Shown: in pieces, positions 28,416-37,535 of the stretch | How the letters are laid out: each line of letters opens with the position of its first letter | How positions within the stretch are numbered: the stretch's first letter is position 1 | Assembly (NCBI GenBank): GCA_947503525.1 | Contig: CANNEA010000003.1 | Location: 682,001 to 746,000 of the forward strand | Direction of reading: 5' to 3' | Source: an uncultured Carboxylicivirga sp. | GTDB lineage: Bacteria > Bacteroidota > Bacteroidia > Bacteroidales > Marinilabiliaceae | Length of the DNA stretch: 64,000 nt | Program-made: the position numbers and the translations under genes | The notes under the pieces: model-generated | Databases searched by the model: none | Told to the model about the DNA's origin: nothing | What the model saw: the letters and a program-made list of their open reading frames with translations, nothing else

Positions 28416-28495
28416 TATAGAAGAAGATGAGCGTAGTAAAGTAGCAAAGAATTATTTTTAATCACAATCATCAATGTTATATAAATAGAGATGCA

Positions 28496-30151
28496 ATGCA
28501 AAGGTCAATCCTATTAATACTAATTTTTTTGAGTACCCAACTTAGTTGGGCTCAAATAAGGCAAATCACTTATGAGCAAAAACAATTATGTATAGAATTG
28601 GAGCAGTGGGAGGTAATTGATGTAGTTTTTAAAACAAAGAAGACCGTTAAAATGCCTTTCGAAGCAAAGCTATTTGCTACCATTAGTCATGACGATAGAG
28701 AACAACGAGTGCCTCTTTTTTATAATGGACAGAAGGAATGGGTTTTAAGATTTTCAAGTGCCACTACTGGTATAAAAAACTTTACCCTTGAATCAGATAT
28801 TAAATTCTTGAGCGGGCTAAAAGGTCAGTTTAATGTTCACAAGAATACCAAAACCAACCGTCATGGCGGCATTGTATTAAATGAAAGTAATCCACAACAC
28901 TTTTTTTATGAAGATGGCAGCCATTATTTTAATCTGGCCTTCGAGTGCGACTGGCTTTTTGCTCTGGACTATGGGAATGAAGACATTGCCAAAAGCAGGC
29001 ATCTTCTATCCTTAATTGAAGAAAATGGCTTTAACCAGGTTGTAATGAATGTTTATTCTTATGATGTGAGTTGGCCTAAAGATACGCTTCTGGCAAAACA
29101 CCCTGAGCATGAATATGGAGGTAGGGAAGACATTTACCCTTTTCCTGGGTCCAATTCCAATCCTGATTTTAGCTCTTTAAACATCGATTTCTTTAAGCAT
29201 TTTGATAAGGTAATAGCAGAGATGCACGAAAAGGAAATTGTAAGCCACCTGATGATTTATGTATGGAATAAGCTCGTGAATTGGCCGGATATGGAATCGG
29301 AAGCAGATAACCGTTATTACGACTATGTGATTAAACGTTACCAGGCCTTCCCAAATATTATTTGGGATGTTTCAAAGGAAGCTCTCCATTATACGCGGGC
29401 CACAAAAGAATATATATCAGAACGTATCGAGCGTACCAGGCAACTGGATTCTTATAATCGACTGGTTTCTGTACATGATTATGGGTTTTGTGTCAATCAT
29501 CGCGATGAAGTAGACTTTATTTCAATGCAGAACTGGCAACATACCCTTTATCAGATTATGTTGAATGCCCGGCAGAAATTTCCTGATAAACCCATTTTTA
29601 ATATTGAACATGGTGGCTATGAAGAATCACCATATGTGGTATTCCCTGGTGCTTACGACAATGCTGAAGCCTGTTTAAGACGTAATTACATGTGTGCATT
29701 TTCAGGAGGTTATTCCACCTATTACTGGCAAGGTGCTTCCTGGAATGTGATCATTCATAATCCCTTTGAACAAGATCTGGATTTTAAAAAGCCTCACTTT
29801 GAATACTATCGACATATGCACCATTTCTTTGATTCGGTGCATTTTGAGAATTGCGTGCCTTTAAAGCATTTCAATAGCAGTGGTTATAACCTGACTAATG
29901 AGGAAGATGGTATTGTTTTGATGTACGTCCCTAAAGAGAATAATTGGATTAGTGCTTCAAAAGTAATTAAGGATAAGTTAGACTTTAGTAATGCCACTGA
30001 GCAATGGTTTAACACGCTTACCGGTGAATATAGCCCAGAGATACCTTATCAAAACAATTCCATTGTATCTGAAATGTGGGATGGTCGACCCTGGAAGAAT
30101 GAGGCAGATGCCATATTAATTATCAAAGGATTAGAAAAGAAAAAACAATAA
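28496..30151 (+). CDS. DUF5060/DUF4038-type (apiosidase-like) glycoside hydrolase
   Basis: A 551-residue secreted protein with a signal peptide ending in SWAQ. Residues about 25-110 form an Ig-like DUF5060-type domain (LEQWEVIDVVFKTKKTV). The catalytic barrel (about 125-450) begins with the characteristic HFFYEDGSHYFNLAFECDWLFALDY. It contains a candidate acid/base Glu295 in DVSKEALH and nucleophile Glu371 in NIEHGGYE, the arrangement of clan GH-A enzymes related to GH140. A small C-terminal domain follows. It is the first gene of a tight operon (next gene 5 bp away) with three sulfatases and GH16, so it probably acts on the same sulfated glycan. The linkage is unknown. Confidence 0.8.
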   Translation: MQRSILLILIFLSTQLSWAQIRQITYEQKQLCIELEQWEVIDVVFKTKKTVKMPFEAKLFATISHDDREQRVPLFYNGQKEWVLRFSSATTGIKNFTLESDIKFLSGLKGQFNVHKNTKTNRHGGIVLNESNPQHFFYEDGSHYFNLAFECDWLFALDYGNEDIAKSRHLLSLIEENGFNQVVMNVYSYDVSWPKDTLLAKHPEHEYGGREDIYPFPGSNSNPDFSSLNIDFFKHFDKVIAEMHEKEIVSHLMIYVWNKLVNWPDMESEADNRYYDYVIKRYQAFPNIIWDVSKEALHYTRATKEYISERIERTRQLDSYNRLVSVHDYGFCVNHRDEVDFISMQNWQHTLYQIMLNARQKFPDKPIFNIEHGGYEESPYVVFPGAYDNAEACLRRNYMCAFSGGYSTYYWQGASWNVIIHNPFEQDLDFKKPHFEYYRHMHHFFDSVHFENCVPLKHFNSSGYNLTNEEDGIVLMYVPKENNWISASKVIKDKLDFSNATEQWFNTLTGEYSPEIPYQNNSIVSEMWDGRPWKNEADAILIIKGLEKKKQ

Positions 30152-30156
30152 GTTAT

Positions 30157-31683
30157 ATGAAGATGCATGTATTAAGAAGAATTAGCTTTGTAATCGGATT
30201 ATTATCCTTTTATATATTAGCTGAAGCAATAAAGCCGGTTAAACCCAATATCGTGATTATATATTTTGATGATTTGGGTTATGGCGATCTGAGCGCCTAT
30301 GGAGCAAGTGAAATTCAAACGCCTAATATGGATGTACTGGCCAATGAAGGTATAAAATTCTCTCATGGTTATGCCACATCATCAACTTGTACTCCCAGTC
30401 GCTATGGTATGCTTACGGGTGTGTATCCATGGCGTAACGAGAAAGCCCGTATTCTTCCAGGTTCAGCTCCATTAATTATTAATACGGATCAGGAAACCTT
30501 ACCAAAGATGCTTAAGCGAGCTGGATATCAAACCGCTATTGTTGGTAAGTGGCACCTGGGGTTAGGCGCCGGCAATGTGGATTGGAATAAGCATATTACG
30601 CCCGGTCCCAATGAAGTAGGATTCGATCACGCCTATATTCTAGCTGCCACTCAGGATAGAGTGCCAACGGTATATATCGATAATGGCTATGTTGCAGGGC
30701 TTGATGCTAATGATCCAATTTCAGTAAGTTATCAAAAGAATTTTGAAGGTGAGGCTACTGGCAAAGATAATCCTGAACTAACCACAATGAAATGGCACCA
30801 TGGCCACAATAACAGTATTGTGAATGGTATCCCGCGTATTGGTTATATGAAAGGTGGTGAAGCCGCCAAGTGGTCGGATGTGGATATGGCTGATCATTTT
30901 TTAAAGAAGGCTCAGGACTATGTGCGAGATCAGAAAGCTAAACCCTTCTTTTTATATTATGCATTGCAACAACCTCATGTGCCACGCACACCACATCCCC
31001 GTTTTGAAGGTAAATCTGTGATGGGACCACGTGGCGATGTGATATTGGAAGCGGATTGGTGTATTGGAGAGTTTATGAAAACCTTGGAACAAGAAGGTAT
31101 CCTTGATAATACATTAATAATATTTTCGAGTGATAATGGTCCGGTTCTTAATGATGGCTATTACGACGAAGCCATTGAAAAACTCGGAGATCATACACCA
31201 GCAGGTCAATTAAGAGGCGGTAAATACAGTTTGTTTGAAGCCGGGACCAGAGTGCCATTTATGGTGTATTGGAAAGGCACAGTTAAGCCAAAGGTATCTG
31301 ATGCTATGGTTTGTCAGATGGATTTGCTCGCATCATTAGCCAAGTTAGTTGGTGAGGAAGCCATTGTGGGCGATAGTGAGGATATGTTATCTGCCTTGTT
31401 GGGTAAGAGTAATAAAGGCCGCAAAAGCCTTATAATTGAAGCTAATGCTAAAACGGCATATCGAACAGGAGAATGGGTGTTAATACCTCCACATAAGGGC
31501 AAACCCTTAAGTTGGTATTCAAATGTTGAAACGGCTTACAGCGAGGAGTTCCAATTGTATAACCTTAAAGATGATTTGGGGCAGGAAAGGAATCTTGCTG
31601 AATCAAATCCTGATAAACTTAAGGCACTACTGAAAGAGTTTGAAGCCATCAGAGGTAAAGAGTATTCAACTATAAACAATTAA
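30157..31683 (+). CDS. Formylglycine-dependent sulfatase (S1 family), first of three
   Basis: A 508-residue exported sulfatase. The signal peptide covers about residues 1-25. The metal-binding strand NIVIIYFDDLGYGDLSAYG is followed by the formylglycine motif with Cys78 in STCTPSR, then GKWHLG, and IFSSDNGP for the second metal site. The cysteine form of the motif requires a sulfatase-maturing enzyme; none is in the window. It removes sulfate esters from a glycan in the periplasm or at the surface. It is co-transcribed with the DUF4038 enzyme upstream and GH16 downstream (3 bp gap). The S1 subfamily is not assigned. Confidence 0.93.
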   Translation: MKMHVLRRISFVIGLLSFYILAEAIKPVKPNIVIIYFDDLGYGDLSAYGASEIQTPNMDVLANEGIKFSHGYATSSTCTPSRYGMLTGVYPWRNEKARILPGSAPLIINTDQETLPKMLKRAGYQTAIVGKWHLGLGAGNVDWNKHITPGPNEVGFDHAYILAATQDRVPTVYIDNGYVAGLDANDPISVSYQKNFEGEATGKDNPELTTMKWHHGHNNSIVNGIPRIGYMKGGEAAKWSDVDMADHFLKKAQDYVRDQKAKPFFLYYALQQPHVPRTPHPRFEGKSVMGPRGDVILEADWCIGEFMKTLEQEGILDNTLIIFSSDNGPVLNDGYYDEAIEKLGDHTPAGQLRGGKYSLFEAGTRVPFMVYWKGTVKPKVSDAMVCQMDLLASLAKLVGEEAIVGDSEDMLSALLGKSNKGRKSLIIEANAKTAYRTGEWVLIPPHKGKPLSWYSNVETAYSEEFQLYNLKDDLGQERNLAESNPDKLKALLKEFEAIRGKEYSTINN

Positions 31684-31686
31684 GCC

Positions 31687-32505
31687 ATGCCTAAAATTTT
31701 CGTATTACTATTCAGTTTAATTCTTGCAAGTACAGCATTGTTGGCACAACCTGAAGCACCAAAAGGTTATCATTGGGAAAAAGTTGACGCCCTGAGTGAT
31801 GAGTTCTCAAAGCTGGATGAGGATAAATGGAATTATTCTTTATGGAACTATACGCCGCCCAATATAATGATGAAAAGTCAGGCTAATGCTGAAAATGGTA
31901 AGTTGTGCATAAAAGCAGAATTACATGATGACACTATACGATGGATGAAAACCTGCCGAATAATGTCAAAGGCACAAATTAGCTATCCCATGTATACCGA
32001 GTGCAGGATGAAAGCAGCTGACATCTCTGCCTATAACACCTATTGGTTAAACAACGGGAATTCAAGGGATAGAAATGAAATTGATATTTGCGAGAACAAC
32101 GCTAATCCTACCAATCCAAAAACCAAACACGGACTTAAGGATTTCCCATATATTATGCAATCCAATATTCATCATGCCGTTGATAGTGTTAATCTGCGCA
32201 GCCCAAGTTATGCCTCCACCAGGCATCTTTCAAAAGATAATAAAAACAAGGATAAAAATTTCCACGAAAGCTATCATACCATGGGTCTATACTGGGAAGA
32301 TGATCGCAAATGCCACTGGTTTTTGGATGGTGAGTATGTAGGTTTTTCTTCGTCAAAACGCCCTTTTACCCGGGAGCTTAATATTATTTTTGATCTGTGG
32401 TCGAATAGTTGGGATGGTTTCCCCACTAAGGAAAGCCTGAAGGATGATTCAAGAAATACCATGTACGTAGATTGGATTCATACTTTTAAACTTATGAAGG
32501 ATTAA
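31687..32505 (+). CDS. GH16 endo-glycanase of the agarase/porphyranase/carrageenase branch
   Basis: A 272-residue secreted enzyme with a signal peptide ending near LLAQ. The jelly-roll GH16 domain fills the mature protein. It begins with WEKVDALSDEFSKLDEDKW, typical of marine galactanases of this family. The catalytic motif NEIDICE gives nucleophile Glu131, assisting Asp133 and acid/base Glu136, with the extra bulge residue of the ExDxxE type. YHTMGLYWEDDRKCHWFLDGEYV is the usual later strand. It should cut beta-linked galactans internally. Which of agar, porphyran or carrageenan it attacks cannot be told from this read, but neighbouring sulfatases favour a sulfated substrate. Confidence 0.9.
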   Translation: MPKIFVLLFSLILASTALLAQPEAPKGYHWEKVDALSDEFSKLDEDKWNYSLWNYTPPNIMMKSQANAENGKLCIKAELHDDTIRWMKTCRIMSKAQISYPMYTECRMKAADISAYNTYWLNNGNSRDRNEIDICENNANPTNPKTKHGLKDFPYIMQSNIHHAVDSVNLRSPSYASTRHLSKDNKNKDKNFHESYHTMGLYWEDDRKCHWFLDGEYVGFSSSKRPFTRELNIIFDLWSNSWDGFPTKESLKDDSRNTMYVDWIHTFKLMKD

Positions 32506-32507
32506 GG

Positions 32508-34286
32508 ATGCAAAAAATGAAGTGCTTTATCCTGACGTGGATGATGTTATTTACCATCCTAAACCTTTCAGCAAAAGATAAGTCAAGGCCTAATGTTATT
32601 CTGATATTGACCGATGATCAGGGTATCGGTGATTTGGGTTGTCATGGTAATCCGTGGTTAAAAACGCCCAATATTGATGCGTTCTATCAACAAGCGCTTA
32701 GGATGACGGATTTTCATGTTAGTCCTCTCTGCACGCCAAGTCGATCAGCAATTTTAACGGGACGATATCCCATTAATAATGGGGCCTGGGCTACATTTAA
32801 AGGTCGTGATGCACTTTCTGTCAATGCAACTACAATGGCTGATGTATTTAGGCAAGCCGGATATAAAACCGCAATGTTTGGTAAGTGGCATTTGGGTGAT
32901 AATTATCCGGTTCGTGCTACCGATTGTGGATTTGATAAGGTGGTGCAACATCATGCCGGAGGAATTGGGGAATTATCTGATTATTGGGGAAACAGTTATT
33001 TCAATGATGTTTACCATGTAAATAACGAACCACAACAGTTTAAAGGCTATTGCACCGATGTGTGGTTTAATGAAGCCATTGATTTTATTACTGATAATAA
33101 CAAAGAACCCTTTTTTGTATATCTGCCGCTTAATGCACCTCATGATCCCCTGATTGTTGATGAAAAGTACTCCAAACCCTACAAACATCTTGAAGGTAAA
33201 GAAATAGTCAGTGCCGATTTATATGGTATGATTGCCAATATTGATGAGAATTTCGGTCGCTTCATTACTTTTCTTCAGAACATGAAGCTTGAAGAAAATA
33301 CCATACTTATATACATGAGTGATAACGGTACCCGGTTTGGCTATAGCTCAGATGGTACCCTTGGCTATAATATGGGATACAGCGGTATAAAAGGAAGTAA
33401 AAAAGAAGGTGGACATAGAGTACCATTCTTTATTCGATGGCCTAATGGAATGATTAATGGCGGCAGAGATATAGGTGCTGTAGCTTCTCATGTTGATTTG
33501 TTACCAACGCTGACTTCATTATGCGAAATTAAAATATCAGATGATATGCAATTGGATGGCATTGATCTTTCTGATGCTCTAATTGATAATAAGCCAATAG
33601 AAAGCCGACATCTATTTATCCATCATCGGCAAGATTGGCGTCCCCCAAAGGATGTTAAAGGAAGTTGTATCATCCAGGGAAACTGGCGATTAATTAATGG
33701 AGAGCTTTTATATAATATTGATAAGGATCCAAGACAGATTAACAATTTAGCACAACAATATCCATCGGTAGTTGAATCGATGCTTGAAGCTAATACTTCG
33801 TTTATTTCGGAAAGCAAGGATAATGTGGAATACAATGAATTACCAGCGGTTGTTATTGGACATCCGGCACAAAAGGAGGTAAAACTAACCATTCAGCATG
33901 CCATAGGAGATGATGTGGCTATATGGAAAGCTAGCCAGGTGGCAGAAGGAGTGAAGAACCAAAATAATACTCATTCTATTCAGGTACATAAAGATGGCTT
34001 ATATGAAATCAGGTGCTGCCGATGGCCCAAGGAATGTCCTGGGCTTTTAAGGGGAGTACCGGATAAAAATCCCAAAGGGATTTATAACTATCGTTCCATC
34101 AATCCGGATAAAGTGCGGATTAGTATTGCTAATCAAATATTAGAGAAAGAAATTCACCCTGATGATGAAGCTATTGTTTTTAAGCTGCATCTGCAAAGTG
34201 GCAAAACATTATTAGTGAATGATTTTATTGATGGAGAGGAGCACTATGGGGTGTATTATACATATATCAAACTTTTAAAAGAGTAA
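32508..34286 (+). CDS. Formylglycine-dependent sulfatase with a C-terminal beta-domain, second of three
   Basis: A 592-residue sulfatase starting 2 bp after GH16 stops. The signal peptide is about 24 residues. NVILILTDDQGIGDLGCHG forms the first metal site, Cys75 lies in LCTPSR (formylglycine motif), GKWHLGD follows, and IYMSDNG forms the second metal site. The sulfatase core ends near residue 440. The remaining 150 residues (KEVKLTIQHAIGDDVAIWKAS, then DGLYEIRCCRWP) are a separate beta-rich domain absent from the two neighbouring sulfatases. It could contact the polysaccharide. S1 subfamily not assigned. Confidence 0.92.
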   Translation: MQKMKCFILTWMMLFTILNLSAKDKSRPNVILILTDDQGIGDLGCHGNPWLKTPNIDAFYQQALRMTDFHVSPLCTPSRSAILTGRYPINNGAWATFKGRDALSVNATTMADVFRQAGYKTAMFGKWHLGDNYPVRATDCGFDKVVQHHAGGIGELSDYWGNSYFNDVYHVNNEPQQFKGYCTDVWFNEAIDFITDNNKEPFFVYLPLNAPHDPLIVDEKYSKPYKHLEGKEIVSADLYGMIANIDENFGRFITFLQNMKLEENTILIYMSDNGTRFGYSSDGTLGYNMGYSGIKGSKKEGGHRVPFFIRWPNGMINGGRDIGAVASHVDLLPTLTSLCEIKISDDMQLDGIDLSDALIDNKPIESRHLFIHHRQDWRPPKDVKGSCIIQGNWRLINGELLYNIDKDPRQINNLAQQYPSVVESMLEANTSFISESKDNVEYNELPAVVIGHPAQKEVKLTIQHAIGDDVAIWKASQVAEGVKNQNNTHSIQVHKDGLYEIRCCRWPKECPGLLRGVPDKNPKGIYNYRSINPDKVRISIANQILEKEIHPDDEAIVFKLHLQSGKTLLVNDFIDGEEHYGVYYTYIKLLKE

Positions 34287-34289
34287 AGT

Positions 34290-35693
34290 ATGAAGAATCT
34301 ACTGAACTATTTAATCATTTTGACTGCCATTACTAGCTTTTCTTGTTCTATACGTGCTCAGAATAAAACTAATATAATTCTTCTATTTGCTGATGATGCA
34401 GGCTATCATGATTTCGGTTTTCAGGGCAGTAAAACATTTTCCACACCTCACCTCGATAAGTTGGCATCGGAAGGTATTGTATTTAATCAGGCCTACACCA
34501 CAGCGGCTGTTTGTGGTCCGTCAAGGGCGGGTTTGTTGAGTGGTAAGTATCAGCAGCGCTTTGGTATGGAAGAAAACAATGTGCCGGGTTATATGAGTGA
34601 ATCATCCAAATTAATGGGGGATGAGATGGGGCTTCCATTACATATTAAAACCATTGCTGACTACCTTAAGCCTTTGGGCTATAGATCTGTTGTGTTGGGT
34701 AAATGGCACATGGGTAATGCAGACCGATACCATCCACTTAATCGTGGATTTGATGAGTTTTATGGTTTTAGAGGCGGTGCAAGGAGCTTTTATGCATTAA
34801 CTCAGAAAGAAGCATCAGATAAACCTGAAGATAGGTGGCAAAAGGGCATTGGTAAATACGAAGAACCAAAACAATATTTAACTGATGAAATAGCCGAAGA
34901 GGCATGTGATTTTATCGATCGAAATAAAGATCAGGCTTTTTTTATGTATGTGTCGTTTAATGCGGTTCATTCGCCACTACAAGCGGAAAAAGCAGATTTG
35001 GACAAAGTAGAAGGGCTCACAGGAAAACGAAAAACATTAGCCGCTATGACCATCGCAATGGATCGTGCATGTGGAACTATCCTGAATAAATTAAAAGAAC
35101 ATGGTCTGGATGAAAATACATTGGTTGTATTTTCTAATGACAACGGAGGTCCTGAAGGAACATTAACTTCAAATTACCCTTTAAGCGGATGTAAGTCTAA
35201 TCATTTGGAAGGTGGAATTAGAGTGCCTTGCGTTATGAAATTACCCGGTGTAATAGAGGGTGGGAAAATGTACAGGAAAGCGGTGAGTATCCTTGATATG
35301 TTGCCTACTTTTGTGAATGTTGCTGGCGGAAATGCCACCAAAATTAAAGGTTTGGATGGGGTAGATCTGTTACCATACATCACAAAAGAAGATGCATCTT
35401 CTCCTCATGAAATATTATTCTGGAAAAAAGAAAACCGTGGAGTCGTATTACAGGGCGATTGGAAAATGATGCGTTATCCGGATAGACCAGCAGTACTTTA
35501 TAACTTGGAGAAAGACATTACTGAAAGCAATAATTTAGCATATAAATACCCGGAAAAAGTACAAGCAATGTATAAACTATTGTGGTCATGGGAAGGTGAA
35601 CTAGAACGTCCTTTGTGGCAATTAAAGCGTGTTTACGAAGTGAATGCTCTAAGACGTATGGATGATAAAAGAACACCATTATTAGATAAGTAA
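34290..35693 (+). CDS. Formylglycine-dependent sulfatase, third of three
   Basis: A 467-residue sulfatase that starts 3 bp after the previous stop. The N-terminal signal peptide contains Cys at SFSCSIRAQ; cleavage after RAQ is as likely as lipidation. Key sites are NIILLFADDAGYHDFGFQG, Cys75 in AVCGPSR (the CxPSR form with Gly), GKWHMGN and VFSNDNGGP. The CGPSR variant separates it from the two CTPSR sulfatases in the operon and suggests a different S1 subfamily, hence a different sulfate position. It is the last gene of the operon. Confidence 0.92.
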   Translation: MKNLLNYLIILTAITSFSCSIRAQNKTNIILLFADDAGYHDFGFQGSKTFSTPHLDKLASEGIVFNQAYTTAAVCGPSRAGLLSGKYQQRFGMEENNVPGYMSESSKLMGDEMGLPLHIKTIADYLKPLGYRSVVLGKWHMGNADRYHPLNRGFDEFYGFRGGARSFYALTQKEASDKPEDRWQKGIGKYEEPKQYLTDEIAEEACDFIDRNKDQAFFMYVSFNAVHSPLQAEKADLDKVEGLTGKRKTLAAMTIAMDRACGTILNKLKEHGLDENTLVVFSNDNGGPEGTLTSNYPLSGCKSNHLEGGIRVPCVMKLPGVIEGGKMYRKAVSILDMLPTFVNVAGGNATKIKGLDGVDLLPYITKEDASSPHEILFWKKENRGVVLQGDWKMMRYPDRPAVLYNLEKDITESNNLAYKYPEKVQAMYKLLWSWEGELERPLWQLKRVYEVNALRRMDDKRTPLLDK

Positions 35694-35833
35694 AAAGACT
35701 TTAATATTATAGTTGAAGGTGTGATTAATAGGAGTCATGTCTTCTTTATTGAAATGAAATAATTAACCATATGCACCTATTAATTTCGTAAATTGGAAAA
35801 TACGAATTCACATTTCATAACTATAAAAATTAT

Positions 35834-36106
35834 ATGATGGCATTTGAAGCGGAGAATTTTATTGAAGCAATAGAAGAATTTAAAAGAGAATTTAACCTTG
35901 GCGAAGACTACGATTACAAGAAAGAACCATACCATATAATTGCCTTTTATCAGGCAATGAGTATGCGGAAATTGGAAATTACCTTGCAAGGCCTGGTTCG
36001 AGAAGTAGGTGATTTAAATACTAAGTTAGATGAGATTAAGGAACAAACCGATGCTAACGCTACCAAAATTTCGAATGCAATTAGTGGTGTGAGAATTCAT
36101 TCGTGA
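35834..36106 (+). CDS. Small acidic coiled-coil hypothetical protein
   Basis: Ninety residues with no signal peptide or membrane segment. The N-terminal half is acidic (FIEAIEEFKREFNLGEDYDY). The C-terminal half has a heptad-like coiled-coil pattern (LQGLVREVGDLNTKLDEIKEQ). I do not recognise the family. The first two codons are both ATG (35834 and 35837). It stands alone between the sulfatase operon and the 3' end of the convergent eCIS operon, 44 bp from the ATPase stop. A weaker antisense frame covers part of it. It may be an unrelated small gene. Confidence 0.5.
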   Translation: MMAFEAENFIEAIEEFKREFNLGEDYDYKKEPYHIIAFYQAMSMRKLEITLQGLVREVGDLNTKLDEIKEQTDANATKISNAISGVRIHS

Positions 36107-36109
36107 TAA

Positions 36110-36125
36110 CACATTTAAGAATGTG
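36110..36125. other. Small hairpin between convergent genes
   Basis: CACATT (36110-36115) pairs with AATGTG (36120-36125) around a TAAG loop. The sequence AAGAATGTGA is present at 36117-36126 and again at 36134-36143. It may help end one of the convergent transcripts, but there is no long T-run on either strand. Confidence 0.3.
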
Positions 36126-36150
36126 AAAAAGTAAAGAATGTGATTAATGG

Positions 36151-37503
36151 CTACTGAAGAAGGTCTCGCATCATTTTACCTTCTTTTTTGTACTCTTTTT
36201 GTATACCCTTTATAAGGTCGTTGTAAGCAAATGTTTTTGATTCTTTTTGAAGCGTTTGTAAACTAGTGTATTGTATGATATTAACTATGTTTGCCCCGGT
36301 GAGTTCGAAATTGCGGGCAATGTTCTGGAGGGATATTTTCTTATCGATTGAAATGGACTGAGGAAGATAGTTTTGCCAAAGTTGTAGCCGTTCGGTAGTA
36401 CGTGGATTATCAAATTCGATAATGGAATTAAAACGACGGATAAAAGCTGTATCTATATTTGATTTCATATTTGAAGCCAATATAATCAGACCATTAAAAC
36501 TTTCCATGCGCTGCAGAAGATAGGAAACTTCCTGATTGGCATACTTATCATGGGCATCTCTTACATCGGTTCGCTTGCCAAACACGGAGTCGGCTTCATC
36601 GAAGAATAAAATCCAGTTTTTATGGTTGGCCTTATCAAATAAGTTGGAAAGATTTTTTTCTGTTTCACCTATATATTTCGATACCACAAGCGAAAGGTCT
36701 ATACGATATACATCGCGATTGGTGTATTTGCCAAGTAAGCTTGCTGTCATTGTTTTACCTGTGCCGGCAGGACCATGAAAAAGGACACGATATCCGGGTT
36801 TGATCCTATTGGACATACCCCAATCCTTCATAAGTGTTTCATTATGACTTAGCCATATTTCTATTTCGTTTATTTCCTGTAAGGTTTTATCCTGAAGTAC
36901 TAAATCGTCCCAATTAAGCTTTGTAGTAATTAGCTGTGCCGGAAAGCTACTGCTTAGTTTTGGTCGAGAGACTTTTCCGGAAATAAACAAGTCAACATAT
37001 TCTTCGTCTAGAATTAGGCGGCCACTCATTTTAGGTTCACCGTGGTTAACTTGCTCTATATACAAAACATTTTTTTTATGAAAGATGTGCGAATCATTGA
37101 AGATACGAAGAACCATATTGCGCTTGTCAATATCGTTTCCAGCAATTAGGTATAGTGCGGTTTCTCCGGTAGGAAGAATACCCCGATGGTTTTTTCCCTT
37201 TACACCTCCAAATTCAGGAAAGTCACCTCCTTTGGGTAAGAAGGCGGATACAATATTAGATATGAAATTGGGTGATATATGAGGAATTGTTGCCAATAGC
37301 AGAATTACTGTTTCTTGTTCGGTTAATTGGTTATCCTCAATAAATCGATATAGAGGCGATTGTCCGTTACGAAAACTCAGGCTAGTAGAATGGTTTTCTT
37401 TTTGGTTGATTTCCGTATCTAATCTTAACCTTATGTAATGTTCTAAAGTTCCGAATATCACTGATAATTCAGAATGTTGTGTATCTGTTGTTGTAGTGTT
37501 CAT
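36151..37503 (-). CDS. AAA+ ATPase of the contractile injection system (Afp15-like)
   Basis: A 450-residue cytoplasmic protein. An N-terminal region of about 220 residues precedes one AAA+ module. That module has Walker A GPAGTGKT at 244-251, Walker B ILFFDEAD at 298-305, sensor-1 Asn345 and an arginine-finger candidate at RR356-357. A winged C-terminal helical part follows. Such single-module ATPases close most eCIS operons, in the position of Afp15. They are thought to act in assembly or loading rather than in sheath recycling, since eCIS particles fire once. It is the last gene of the operon, 32 bp after the small membrane protein. Confidence 0.88.
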   Translation of the reverse strand: MNTTTTDTQHSELSVIFGTLEHYIRLRLDTEINQKENHSTSLSFRNGQSPLYRFIEDNQLTEQETVILLLATIPHISPNFISNIVSAFLPKGGDFPEFGGVKGKNHRGILPTGETALYLIAGNDIDKRNMVLRIFNDSHIFHKKNVLYIEQVNHGEPKMSGRLILDEEYVDLFISGKVSRPKLSSSFPAQLITTKLNWDDLVLQDKTLQEINEIEIWLSHNETLMKDWGMSNRIKPGYRVLFHGPAGTGKTMTASLLGKYTNRDVYRIDLSLVVSKYIGETEKNLSNLFDKANHKNWILFFDEADSVFGKRTDVRDAHDKYANQEVSYLLQRMESFNGLIILASNMKSNIDTAFIRRFNSIIEFDNPRTTERLQLWQNYLPQSISIDKKISLQNIARNFELTGANIVNIIQYTSLQTLQKESKTFAYNDLIKGIQKEYKKEGKMMRDLLQ

Positions 37504-37535
37504 TAAAGAAAAAGGTGTTAGCTTTCGAGAGGTGT

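Noticed and set aside
35780-35989. Minus-strand 69-codon frame opposite the small coiled-coil gene
   Set aside because: The plus-strand frame has more protein-like composition and a plausible start; the minus frame looks like a shadow.
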